A stretch of DNA of 64,000 bases from Streptomyces radiopugnans (GTDB lineage Bacteria; Actinomycetota; Actinomycetes; Streptomycetales; Streptomycetaceae): NCBI RefSeq assembly GCF_900110735.1, contig NZ_FOET01000014.1, positions 62,001-126,000 of the forward strand, given 5' to 3'. Under the pieces are notes generated by a model. That model had not been told where the DNA came from. It saw nothing but the letters and a program-made list of their open reading frames with translations, and did not search any database. This document shows positions 16,414-25,414 of the stretch, in pieces. Every line of letters begins with the position of its first letter. The first letter of the stretch is position 1. A program made the position numbers and the translations under genes.

Positions 16414-17064
16414 ATGCCGGAGAACCCGGGCCCGGGGGAGGGCGTACCGCTCGGCAAGGCCGGCGGGCAGGAGGCCGGCGCGCCGCCGTCCGGCCAGCCG
16501 ACCGTGACGGCGTTCGTGCCGCCGGCCGGGCAGCCGCCGCAGCCGCCCGGGCAGGGCTACGGGCAGGACTACGGGCAGGGGCACGCGTACGGTGGCCCGT
16601 GGCCGGGTGCCGCGCCCCAGCCCGGCCACGGATACGGTCCGGCGGGCCCGGTGGGGCCGGTGCCCGGCTGGGCGCCGCTCCCTCCGCCGCCGCAGACCAG
16701 CGGCATCTGCACCGCGGCGATGGTCCTCGGCATCGTCAGCATGGTGCTGGTGACGACCTTCTACGGCGCGGTCCTGGCCGTCGTCACCGGCCCCGTCGCC
16801 ATCGGCCTGGGCGTCGCGGCGCGCCGCAGGATCAAGCGGGGCGAGGCGTACGGCAGCGGCCAGGCGACGGCCGGACTCGTCCTCGGGGTGGTCTCCTTCG
16901 TGATCTCGGCCGTGATCATCGCGCTGGGCGCCTGGTTCTTCCTCAACATCGACCGGTTCGGCCCGGCGGAGGAGGACTCCTGGCACGAGGACACCAACCA
17001 CACCCAGGTGGTGGACCGGATGCCCGGCGCCGGCGGGCACGGCCCGTCCGCCGGGGGGCTCTAG
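16414..17064 (+). CDS. DUF4190-type membrane protein
   Basis: A 216-residue protein starting at the ATG at 16414 after GAGGAGG. Residues 1-90 are a Pro/Gly/Gln/Tyr-rich disordered tail with repeated GYGQDYGQGH-like units. Two hydrophobic segments follow, about residues 96-130 and 150-172, separated by a basic AARRRIKRGEAYGSGQATAG loop characteristic of DUF4190. The C-terminus is a short acidic tail outside the repeats. Function is unknown. Its TAG stop at 17062-17064 shares the CTAG with the stop of the opposing PAP2 gene, so the two genes overlap by four bases. Confidence 0.8.
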   Translation: MPENPGPGEGVPLGKAGGQEAGAPPSGQPTVTAFVPPAGQPPQPPGQGYGQDYGQGHAYGGPWPGAAPQPGHGYGPAGPVGPVPGWAPLPPPPQTSGICTAAMVLGIVSMVLVTTFYGAVLAVVTGPVAIGLGVAARRRIKRGEAYGSGQATAGLVLGVVSFVISAVIIALGAWFFLNIDRFGPAEEDSWHEDTNHTQVVDRMPGAGGHGPSAGGL

Positions 17065-17798
17065 GAACCGCCCGGCGGGTCCGGGCGGCGCCGCCCGGAC
17101 CCGCGGGAGGCGCGGGAGGCGGCGAGGACGGCGGCCAGCAGCGGTACGCCCAGGCACCAGCTGCCCAGCACGTCCAGCGGCCAGTGGTACCCCCGCCACA
17201 CCAGCCCCGCGCCCACGGCGGCGCACACCAGCGCGGCAGCCGCCGGCAGCGCCCACCGGGCCCACCGCAGCCGGGCGCGGACGTGGGGCAGCACCAGCAG
17301 CGCGGCGGCGCCGTAGGCGACCAAGGCCGTCGCCGCGTGGCCGGAGGGGAAGTAGCCGGTGCCGTCGAGCGGGCCGGGCCGGCCGGTCAGCGCCTTCAGC
17401 GGCGCCACCAGCAGCGGTACGGCGGCCATCGCCGCGGCGGTAGCCGCGACCGCCGGCGGCGGTCGGCGGCTCCGGCGGCGTCCGCGCACCCACGCGTACG
17501 CCAGCGCCGCGGCCAGGACGGGCAGCGCGACCTCGATGTTGCCCAGGTCGGCCAGGAACTCGGCGAGCGCGGTCGGCGGGGCGTCCTCGCGCATCTCCCG
17601 CGCCAGGCGCTTGTCCCCCTCCGCCAGCGGGCCGCCCGCGGTCACCTGCCAGGTGACCGCGGCGAAGAGCAGTAGGGGAAGAACCACCGCCAGGAGGACC
17701 GTCAGGAGCGGAGCCGGGACCGGGAGCCGCCGCGGAACGCGGAACGGCGGCCCCGGAACAGGGGGGAGGGTTCCGGGGCCGCCGTGGCGACCGGTCAC
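17061..17798 (-). CDS. PAP2-family phosphatase
   Basis: A membrane-bound phosphatase of the type 2 phosphatidic acid phosphatase family, probably acting on lipid phosphates or undecaprenyl pyrophosphate. The three active-site motifs are visible: KALTGRPGP, FPSGHAATA and WRGYHWPLDV. The core has six hydrophobic segments. I place the start at the GTG at 17798 (245 residues) with low certainty; the frame is open further upstream but becomes Arg/Pro-rich and unlike the family. It is convergent with the DUF4190 gene, with overlapping stop codons. Confidence 0.8.
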   Translation of the reverse strand: MTGRHGGPGTLPPVPGPPFRVPRRLPVPAPLLTVLLAVVLPLLLFAAVTWQVTAGGPLAEGDKRLAREMREDAPPTALAEFLADLGNIEVALPVLAAALAYAWVRGRRRSRRPPPAVAATAAAMAAVPLLVAPLKALTGRPGPLDGTGYFPSGHAATALVAYGAAALLVLPHVRARLRWARWALPAAAALVCAAVGAGLVWRGYHWPLDVLGSWCLGVPLLAAVLAASRASRGSGRRRPDPPGGS

Positions 17799-18069
17799 CG
17801 CTCGCCCCGGGGGGTATGGGGCGGGCGGCCGTCCGATCGGTGAGGAGTGTGCGCGAGGGCACGGCCGGACCGGATGAGGGGAATCACCGGCTCGGCACCG
17901 TCCGCGGAGACCCGCGGGCGGGACACTGCGTTCTTCCGAGGAAGACCGTACGGCAGACGGCGGGCGACGGACAGGCGTGTCACCGCAAGGCCATGGCCCC
18001 CGCACACGTTCTTCACGCAGCTCCTCTTTCCGGGATCGTTCCGGGGTCGTCCCGGGATCGCTCCGGGTG

Positions 18070-19422
18070 TCACCCCAGGCTCGCCAGGGCCTCCTCGACG
18101 ACGTCCAGGCCCTCGTTCAGCAGATCCTCCCCGATCACCAGCGGGGGCAGGAAGCGGACCACGTTGCCGTAGGTGCCGGTGGTCAGCACCAGCACGCCCG
18201 CCTGGTGGCAGTGCCTGGCGACGGCGGCGGTGGCCTCGGGGTGGGGCTCCTTGGTACCGGGCTTCACCAGCTCGATCGCGATCATCGCGCCCCGGCCGCG
18301 GACCTCGCCGATCACGCCGTGCTGCTGGGCCATCTTCTCCAGCCGGGGCTTCATGATCTCCTCGATGCGGCGGGCCTTCGCGTTCAGGTCCAGCTCGCGC
18401 ATCGTCTCGATCGCGCCCAGCGCGGCGGCGCAGGCCACCGGGTTGCCGCCGTAGGTGCCGCCGAGGCCGCCGGAGTGCACGGCGTCCATGATCTCGGCAC
18501 GGCCGGTGACGGCGGCCAGCGGCAGGCCGCCGGCGATGCCCTTGGCGGTGGTGATCAGGTCCGGGACGATCCCCTCGTCCTCGCAGGCGAACCACCGGCC
18601 GGTGCGGCAGAAGCCGGACTGGATCTCGTCCGCGACGAAGACGATGCCGTTGTCGCGGGCGAACTCGGCGATACGTGGCAGGAAGCCCTTGGCGGGCTCG
18701 ATGAACCCGCCCTCGCCCAGCAGCGGCTCGATGACGATCGCGGCCACGTTCCCGGCCCCGACCTGCTTGGAGATCTGGTCGATCGCCTGGGCCGCGGCCT
18801 CCTCGGCGCAGTTCTCCGGACCGGTGGGCCAGCGGAAGGGGTAGGCGACCGGCACCCGGTAGACCTCGGGAGCGAACGGGCCGAAGCCCTGCTTGTAGGG
18901 CATGTTCTTCGCGGTCAGCGCCATGGTGAGGTTGGTGCGGCCGTGGTAGCCGTGGTCGAAGACGACGACGGCCTGGCGCCCGGTGTACGAGCGGGCGATC
19001 TTCACGGCGTTCTCGACCGCCTCGGCGCCCGAGTTGAACAGCGCCGACCGCTTGGCGTGGTCGCCGGGCGTGAGCCTCGCCAGCTCCTCGCAGACCTCCA
19101 CGTAGCCCTCGTAGGGGGTCACCATCACGCAGGTGTGCGTGAACCGCTCCAGCTGGGCGGCGGCGCGGCGCACCACGGCCTCGGCGCTGTTGCCGACCGA
19201 GGTCACGGCGATGCCGGAGCCCAGGTCGATGAAGGAGTTGCCGTCGACGTCCTCCAGGACGCCGCCCCCGGCGCGGGCGGCGAACACGGGCATGACCGTC
19301 CCCACGCCCGCCGCCACGGCCGCCTGCTTGCGGGCCATCAGCTCCTGCGACTTCGGACCGGGGATCGCGGTGACGACGCGGCGCTCCTGGGGGAGGGCGG
19401 GGCCTCCGGACAGTTCGGTCAT
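18070..19422 (-). CDS. gabT: 4-aminobutyrate aminotransferase
   Basis: PLP-dependent class III aminotransferase that transfers the amino group of GABA to 2-oxoglutarate, giving succinate semialdehyde. The 450-residue protein shows the cofactor regions LFNSGAEAVENAVKIAR, FVADEIQSGFCRTG and the lysine-bearing DLITTAKGIAGGLPL. The family length is normal. It stands alone on the minus strand, but aminobutyraldehyde-type dehydrogenase, PucR regulator and second aldehyde dehydrogenase genes lie within a few kilobases. Short direct repeats of CCGGGATCG lie just past its stop (about 18030-18060). Confidence 0.92.
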   Translation of the reverse strand: MTELSGGPALPQERRVVTAIPGPKSQELMARKQAAVAAGVGTVMPVFAARAGGGVLEDVDGNSFIDLGSGIAVTSVGNSAEAVVRRAAAQLERFTHTCVMVTPYEGYVEVCEELARLTPGDHAKRSALFNSGAEAVENAVKIARSYTGRQAVVVFDHGYHGRTNLTMALTAKNMPYKQGFGPFAPEVYRVPVAYPFRWPTGPENCAEEAAAQAIDQISKQVGAGNVAAIVIEPLLGEGGFIEPAKGFLPRIAEFARDNGIVFVADEIQSGFCRTGRWFACEDEGIVPDLITTAKGIAGGLPLAAVTGRAEIMDAVHSGGLGGTYGGNPVACAAALGAIETMRELDLNAKARRIEEIMKPRLEKMAQQHGVIGEVRGRGAMIAIELVKPGTKEPHPEATAAVARHCHQAGVLVLTTGTYGNVVRFLPPLVIGEDLLNEGLDVVEEALASLG

Positions 19423-19607
19423 GGCAGACTCCTCGGGCTCATCGGTGCGAAGGGGTGTTCAAGGGTGTGGTTTCTCGCAGGCTAGGCCGGGGGAGGGCAC
19501 GTCGACATGCACCGCCGCGGAGAAGTGTCCGTGTCGTGTTGGCCGCGGTGGACATGGCCGTTCGTGTACGGCGGCCAACTGCGGTTCCCGGGGACTAGAT
19601 TGGGACG

Positions 19608-21857
19608 GTGGACGGGCGAGGGCGTGCCGGACGAGGAGCTAAGCGGGGCATGGTGGACGGCGGGGCGCACGGGACATGGGGCGCGGGGGATCCACGGGAC
19701 CCGCGCGGGGCGCACGGCGGGCGAGGGGACCTGCCGGTGATGCCGCCGGCCCCGCCCGCGCCCCCGATGCCGCGGCAGGCGCCCGCGGCCGGGCCGCCCC
19801 TGAGCGAGTGGCTGCGCACCCCGCGGCCCGAGGCCGGCCCGGGGATCTGGCGGTACGGGCACCGTCCCAGGCCGCCGGAGGACCCCGACCGGCTGGAGGA
19901 CCGGCAGCTGCTGGGCGGTGCGGCGCTGGTGGTGCTCTGCGGGCTGCTGGTGTGGTCGCTGTGCTGGAACGGCTACATCGAGTTCTGGGTGAAGCCGCTG
20001 GAATGGTTCACGCCCGACTCCTGGCGTGAGCCGGGCGGAGACCACGTGGCATTCGTCCGGGCAGCGAAGATCTACGAGTACCTGTTCACCGTCGTCTTCT
20101 TCTCGGTTGTCGTCTGGATGGCCCGGGGCGGCGAGATCTGGCGGCGCCATGTGCGCCCCCGGCTGCGCGGGTCGCGAGGTGCCGGGGAAGGGACCGGGGG
20201 AGGGGCGGACGGCTCCGCCGCCCCGGCGGCCGAGCCCCCCGGCGGGCCCTCCGACCCGGCGCTGTGGCCACAGTTGCGGGCCGTGGGCGAGCGCGCCGCG
20301 GCCGACCGGCTGGCGGCCGAGATCCACGGCGGCCGGATGAACGACGTCGACTATGTCCGGATCGACCGCGCCTGGCAGGCGGCGCGGTCGCGGTACGAGC
20401 AGCTACCCGCCTTCACCGAGGCCGTACTCGACCGGGGGGCTGCCGCCTTCGCCCACCCCTCCGGCGACCGCGACCTGCCCGTCCGGGCGGCCCGGCACGA
20501 TCTGCTGACCGGGCAGGTGCGGCTGGGTGCCGCGCCCGACGAGGAGCGCAACCCGTACGCCTACCGCGGCGTACGCCTCGCCCTGGAGCCCGCGCTGCTG
20601 AGCACCTCGATGCTGGTGGTGGGGCCGTCGGCGGCGGGCAAGACCAGCCGGGTGGTGCGGCCGGTGGTGGAGTCCCTGGCCCTCCAGGCCCTCGCCGGAC
20701 GGGCCGCCGTGGTCGCCGTGGGCGCGGCGGGCGCCGGACTCGGCCCCGACGAGGCCTACGACGTGGTGATCCGGCTCGGCGACCCCGGCAGCCCCCACGA
20801 CCTCGACCTCTACGGCGGCTCCGACGACCCGGACGAGGCCGCCGCCGTCCTGGCCGAGGCGCTGGTCGGGGACGCACCCGGCGGCCCGGTGGGCCCCGGC
20901 GGTGCGGGCGGCTTCGGCGGCGAGTCCGACACCCGCCGCGCCGCCACCGCGCTCGCCCAGCTCATCGGCCCCCACCGCAGCGCCCACGGCCGCTTCCCGT
21001 CCGTGCCCGAGCTGCGCGAGCTGCTCGACGGGGTGCCCGTCGCCCTCGCCGCGCTGCGCCAGGCGTGCGAGGCGGCCGGTGACGGCGCGGCCCTGCGCGA
21101 ACTGGACGCCCGCGAGCGCCAGTCCGGGCGGCCCGGCGATCCGGGCCCGCTGCTCGCGGACCGGATCGCGCTGCTGGACCGGCCCGCGTTCGCCGGGTTC
21201 TTCGACACCGGAGGCACCACCCGCCCCTTCGCCATGCGCGATCTGGCGCACCCGCTGCGAGTGCGGATCGACCTGCCCGAACGCGGCCACGCCGAGGCCT
21301 CCCGGCTGCTGGCCCGGCTGCTGCTCGCCCAGTTCACCGCCTGCGCCCGCGACCGCGACGAGCGGTCCCTCTTCGCCTGCCTGGTCCTCGACGACGCCGC
21401 GCACACCCTCACCCCCGCCTCCGTACGCGCCGTCCAGCGGCTGCGGACGGCCAACGCGGGGGTGGTGCTGGCGCTGCGCAGTCTGGACGAGGTGCCCGAG
21501 CCGCTGCGTGCGGCGGCGGTGGGGGCGGTCGGCTGCCGGGTGGTGCTGTCGGGGGTGAGCACCTGGGACGGCGAGGTGTTCGCGCAGGCGTGGGGCCGCG
21601 ACTGGGTGAAGACCGAGGACGTCACCCACAACCCCGACTTCTCCGGCGGCACGCTCCGGCGTGCCCTGCGCGGGATCCGGACCCTGTTCACCGGGGTGCG
21701 GGCGACCACCCGCTCGGTCACCGTGCGCACGGTCCAGCGGGAGCGCTGGTCCGCCTCCGACCTGGCGCACAAGGTGCCGCCGGGCCACGCGGTGGTGTCG
21801 CTGACCACCTTCCGGGGCGAGGCGAGCCCGCCGGTCCTCACCCGGCTCGGGGAGTAG
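19608..21857 (+). CDS. Membrane-anchored TraG/VirD4-like ATPase
   Basis: A 749-residue protein. Residues 1-95 are Pro/Gly-rich. Two membrane segments follow near residues 100-120 (GGAALVVLCGLLVWSLCW) and 160-176. The cytoplasmic part has Walker A GPSAAGKT at 339-346 and a Walker B-like FACLVLDDAAH near 593, in the arrangement of VirD4/TraG and FtsK-type P-loop ATPases. An ATG at 19650 is an alternative start. No relaxase or conjugation genes are nearby and the gene has host codon use, so it is probably a conserved chromosomal gene and not part of a plasmid. Function is unknown. Confidence 0.75.
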   Translation: MDGRGRAGRGAKRGMVDGGAHGTWGAGDPRDPRGAHGGRGDLPVMPPAPPAPPMPRQAPAAGPPLSEWLRTPRPEAGPGIWRYGHRPRPPEDPDRLEDRQLLGGAALVVLCGLLVWSLCWNGYIEFWVKPLEWFTPDSWREPGGDHVAFVRAAKIYEYLFTVVFFSVVVWMARGGEIWRRHVRPRLRGSRGAGEGTGGGADGSAAPAAEPPGGPSDPALWPQLRAVGERAAADRLAAEIHGGRMNDVDYVRIDRAWQAARSRYEQLPAFTEAVLDRGAAAFAHPSGDRDLPVRAARHDLLTGQVRLGAAPDEERNPYAYRGVRLALEPALLSTSMLVVGPSAAGKTSRVVRPVVESLALQALAGRAAVVAVGAAGAGLGPDEAYDVVIRLGDPGSPHDLDLYGGSDDPDEAAAVLAEALVGDAPGGPVGPGGAGGFGGESDTRRAATALAQLIGPHRSAHGRFPSVPELRELLDGVPVALAALRQACEAAGDGAALRELDARERQSGRPGDPGPLLADRIALLDRPAFAGFFDTGGTTRPFAMRDLAHPLRVRIDLPERGHAEASRLLARLLLAQFTACARDRDERSLFACLVLDDAAHTLTPASVRAVQRLRTANAGVVLALRSLDEVPEPLRAAAVGAVGCRVVLSGVSTWDGEVFAQAWGRDWVKTEDVTHNPDFSGGTLRRALRGIRTLFTGVRATTRSVTVRTVQRERWSASDLAHKVPPGHAVVSLTTFRGEASPPVLTRLGE

Positions 21858-22084
21858 CCGGGGCGCGCGTGCGGCCTGGGCTGCGGGCGCGGGCTCCGGG
21901 GTGCGCGCGGGAGGCGGCGCGACGGGTTGGGCGCGGGAGGGCGCACGACGGCGCGCGCGGCCGTACGGTCGGTGGTGGCGCGGCCTTATCCTTGCTACCG
22001 CACGGACAGTACCCGCCGCCCTCCTCCCCCGCCTGCCGGGCCGCCGGCCGGCGGTCGACCGCCGGAAAGGGCCTCAGGTCAGCC

Positions 22085-23788
22085 ATGCCGATCACCCTCG
22101 CCTCGCTGGTCCAGCACTCCTCCCTCAAGCTCGCCGTCCTCGCGGGCGAGGGGCGGCTGGACACCCCGGTGCGCTGGGCGCACGTCAGCGAGCTGGCCGA
22201 CCCCGTGCCGTATCTGGAAGGCGGGGAGCTGCTGCTGGTCACCGCGATGAAGCTCGACGTCGAGGACGCGGAGGCGATGCGCCGCTACGTCGCCCGGCTG
22301 GACGCCGCCGGTGTGGTCGGGCTGGGCTTCGCGGCCGGGGTCGCCTACGACACGGTGCCTCCGGCGCTGCTGGACGCCGCCCGCGAGGCGGGCTTCCCGC
22401 TGCTGGAGGTGCCCCGGCGCACCCCGTTCCTGGCCATCGGCAAGGCGGTCTCGGCGGCCAACGCCGCCGAGCAGTACCGCGCGGTCAAGGCCGGGTTCGA
22501 GGCCCAGCGGGAGATGACCCGCGCCGTGCTCTCCGCGCGCGGCGCATCCGGTCTGCTGGCGAAGCTGGCGGCCCACGTGGACGGCTGGGCCGCGCTCTAC
22601 GACGTCTCCGGCGCGCTGGTCGCCGCCGCCCCGTCCTGGGCCTCCCGCCGCGCCGCCGAGCTGACCGGCGAGGTGCGGCGGCTGCGCGACCGCTCCGCCA
22701 CCGCGAGCGCTGTGGTGAGCGGGACCGGCGGCCGGGCGGGCGACCGGGTGGAGCTGCAGTCGATCGGTTCCGGGCGCCGGGTCAGGGCCGTGCTCGCGGT
22801 CGGCACCGGCGCCCCGCCGGGCACCGCCGAGCGCTACGCCGTCAACTCCGCGGTGGCCCTGCTGACCCTGACCACCGAGCGCTCCCGCGCCCTGCTGGAG
22901 GCCGAGCAGAGACTGGGCGCGGCGGTGCTGCGGATGCTGCTGGCGGGGGAGGCCGACCACGCCCGGGCGGTCGCCGGTTCGCTCTACGGCACGCTGCTGG
23001 ACGAGCCGCTTCGGGTGGTCGTGGCCGAGGGCGCGGCGGGACGGCGCAGGGCGGCGGACTCCCGGGAGTCCGGTGAGGACGGGGGCGGCGCCGCGGGAGA
23101 GGCGGGGGAGCCGGAGGGCGCACTGCCCGCCGGTGTGGAGGCGCTCGCCGAGAAGACCGAGTCGGCCGCCGCCCGGGCGGGGGAGTCGGTGCTGCTGGTC
23201 CGGCACGACCGGCGGCTGGTGGGACTGGTGGCGGACGGCGGCGCCGCCGCGGCGGCCTGTGCGGACTTCGCGAGCCGGGCCGAGGCGGCGGGCGGGGGCG
23301 GCCCGGCGGGCGCCGGCGCGGAGCACACGGTGGTCGTCGGCGTGTCGGCGCCCGCCGGGCTGGCCTCCGTCGCCGTGGCCTTCAAGCAGGCCGAACAGGC
23401 GCTGTCCGTCGCCCGCCGCCGCGGCCGTGCGCTGGTCGAGCACGAGGACGTGGCCTCCGGCTCGGTGCTCCCGCTGCTGGCCGACGAGGCGGTGCGAGCC
23501 TTCGCGGACGGAATGCTGCGCGCGCTGTACGAGCACGACGCGCACGGCCGCGGCGATCTGGTCGCCTCGCTGCACGCCTGGCTCTCCCGGCACGGGCAGT
23601 GGGACGCGGCCGCCGCCGACCTCGGCGTCCACCGGCACACCCTCCGCTACCGGATGCGGCGGGTCGAGGAGATCCTCGGCCGGTCGCTGGACGATCCGGA
23701 CGTGCGGATGGAGCTGTGGCTGGCGCTCAAGGCGACGGCGACCGTGCCCCCGGTCCGGAGGGACCAGGGGCGGTCCCGGAAGGACTGA
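22085..23788 (+). CDS. PucR-family transcriptional regulator
   Basis: A 567-residue regulator with the full PucR layout. An N-terminal ligand-sensing domain (residues 1-125, starting ITLASLVQHSSLKLAVLAGEG) is followed by a GAF/GGDEF-like middle and a C-terminal helix-turn-helix around WDAAAADLGVHRHTLRYRMRRV. The middle holds a Gly/Ala/Glu-rich insert near residues 320-355. PucR proteins control purine or amine catabolism, and in several bacteria GABA use, so the nearby gabT and aldehyde dehydrogenase are plausible targets. That link is inferred. The start is the ATG at 22085. Confidence 0.88.
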   Translation: MPITLASLVQHSSLKLAVLAGEGRLDTPVRWAHVSELADPVPYLEGGELLLVTAMKLDVEDAEAMRRYVARLDAAGVVGLGFAAGVAYDTVPPALLDAAREAGFPLLEVPRRTPFLAIGKAVSAANAAEQYRAVKAGFEAQREMTRAVLSARGASGLLAKLAAHVDGWAALYDVSGALVAAAPSWASRRAAELTGEVRRLRDRSATASAVVSGTGGRAGDRVELQSIGSGRRVRAVLAVGTGAPPGTAERYAVNSAVALLTLTTERSRALLEAEQRLGAAVLRMLLAGEADHARAVAGSLYGTLLDEPLRVVVAEGAAGRRRAADSRESGEDGGGAAGEAGEPEGALPAGVEALAEKTESAAARAGESVLLVRHDRRLVGLVADGGAAAAACADFASRAEAAGGGGPAGAGAEHTVVVGVSAPAGLASVAVAFKQAEQALSVARRRGRALVEHEDVASGSVLPLLADEAVRAFADGMLRALYEHDAHGRGDLVASLHAWLSRHGQWDAAAADLGVHRHTLRYRMRRVEEILGRSLDDPDVRMELWLALKATATVPPVRRDQGRSRKD

Positions 23789-23826
23789 CTCCCGGAAGGG
23801 CCGGTGCCACTCAGGGCGTCAGGGCG

Positions 23827-25158
23827 TCAGGAGCAGTACTGCTGCTCCTTGCCGATCGAGCGGTACATGCAGTCGGCGTTCTCCAGCAGCAGCAGGACGG
23901 CTTCCTCGTTGCGGCTGGTCTCCCGCTCGATCACCTCGTCGGGCGGGTAGAAGCCCTCCCGCCCGTTCGGACCGGGGTACATCTCGAAGGTGTAGCTGAA
24001 GATGCGGTGCTCGGCCCACAGCCAGTCGTTGATCGTGCCGTCGGTGATGTACAGGTCGCTGGACTGCTGGGGGGTGTAGCCGTTGGACGCGGCCATCGCC
24101 CTGCCGACGGTGGCGAAGGCGTTCCGGTCGTCCTGGGTGAGCCCCGGAGCGGTGTCGCTGTAGGTGTAGCCGTACGGCCACAGCACCAGCTCGCTGTAGG
24201 TGTGGAAGTCGATGTGCGCCTTGATCTGCTGCTGCCCGCCCACCACACGGCTGCGGACGAAGTCGGCGACGACCTTCACCTCCGGCGCGGACCCGGCGGA
24301 CGGACCGCGGTAGGTGGAGCTGGAGGGGCTGGAGGAGGAACCGCCGCAGCAGCCCCACTTGTAGTACCAGTTGCGGTTGAGGTCGGTTCCGACGTAGGAG
24401 GAGCCGGAGTTGGGCTGGCGGTTCTTGCGCCAGCTGCGGTAGGTGCCCGAGGCGATGTCGTACTCGCCGCCGTCGGGGTTCACGTCCGCGACGACCCACA
24501 GCTCGCGCGCGTTCACCATCCGGGTGATGCGGGAGTCGCTGCCGTACCGCTGCCCGAACTCCCGGATCACATAGAGCGCCATCTCGACGGTCAGGTGCTC
24601 GCGGGCGTGCAGGTGGTGGGTGAACAGCACCTCCGGCTCGCTCTCGTCGGCGGAGACGTTGTCGCTGATCTTGACGGCGACGATGTCGCGGCCCTGGTAG
24701 GTCTTGCCGATGACCTTCTTGGCCATGATGGACGGGTACTTCTGCACGTACCCGTCGATGGCCGCCATGGTCTCGGCGTAGTTGTGGTAGCCGGAGTCGC
24801 TCGGCGGGTAGTCGAGGGTGCGAGCCCCGTCGCTCTCGGCACCCCGCTGCGGGGGAGCGGGCAGCGCGGTGAGGCGGTGGCCGGCCTTCCGCAGCTTCTC
24901 GGCCTGCGCGGCGTCGGCGGTGACCACCACCGAGTGCTCGCGCACCGCGTCGACGGCCGCACCCGTACGGGCGATGGCCGTGCGCTGTTCGACGCCGGTG
25001 ATCCCGGCGACCTCGTACTGCCGCTCGCCGGCGGGGGTGGCCCGCCGGCCGTCGTCTCCGGGAGCGGCGGTGGCCTGCGTCCCGAGCGGAACGGCCAGTG
25101 CGAGGGTGAGGAGGAGGGCGGCGGTGAGGGTCCGCCGCCCGTGAGGACGTCTACGCAT
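23827..25158 (-). CDS. Secreted M14 zinc carboxypeptidase
   Basis: A 443-residue exported metallocarboxypeptidase. The ATG at 25158 is preceded by AGGAGACGCG, and the N-terminus has a clear signal peptide (basic RRRPHGRRT, hydrophobic core, AAPG-type cleavage near 32). Residues about 45-105 look like a propeptide. Zinc ligands are H184 and E187 in HLHAREH and a histidine near 318 in HIDFHTYSE. The substrate-binding DLNRNW and the catalytic glutamate in SYTFEMYP near 391 are also present. A Ser-rich loop around GCCGGSSSSPSSS is an insertion seen in Streptomyces members. It should trim peptides outside the cell. Confidence 0.92.
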   Translation of the reverse strand: MRRRPHGRRTLTAALLLTLALAVPLGTQATAAPGDDGRRATPAGERQYEVAGITGVEQRTAIARTGAAVDAVREHSVVVTADAAQAEKLRKAGHRLTALPAPPQRGAESDGARTLDYPPSDSGYHNYAETMAAIDGYVQKYPSIMAKKVIGKTYQGRDIVAVKISDNVSADESEPEVLFTHHLHAREHLTVEMALYVIREFGQRYGSDSRITRMVNARELWVVADVNPDGGEYDIASGTYRSWRKNRQPNSGSSYVGTDLNRNWYYKWGCCGGSSSSPSSSTYRGPSAGSAPEVKVVADFVRSRVVGGQQQIKAHIDFHTYSELVLWPYGYTYSDTAPGLTQDDRNAFATVGRAMAASNGYTPQQSSDLYITDGTINDWLWAEHRIFSYTFEMYPGPNGREGFYPPDEVIERETSRNEEAVLLLLENADCMYRSIGKEQQYCS

Positions 25159-25414
25159 CGCGTCTCCTGGGGTGTCCAGTTCGACGGGTGGGGGTGGTGC
25201 GTTCCGTGCCGTGTCATGGTCGCGGCAAAGTGGCGGGCGGGCAAGCGGGCCGTACCTGCCAAAGCGGTGCGCGGAACAACCCGAGTGATACGCGCCGGAC
25301 AAGAGTCCCGTACGGCCCGGGCCCCTACGGTGGTGCCAGGAGCCGGCCGCGCAGCAGCCCGGCCCCGACCACCACCTCCACCGCTCCACCACTTCGGAAG
25401 GGCCGGGATACGCA

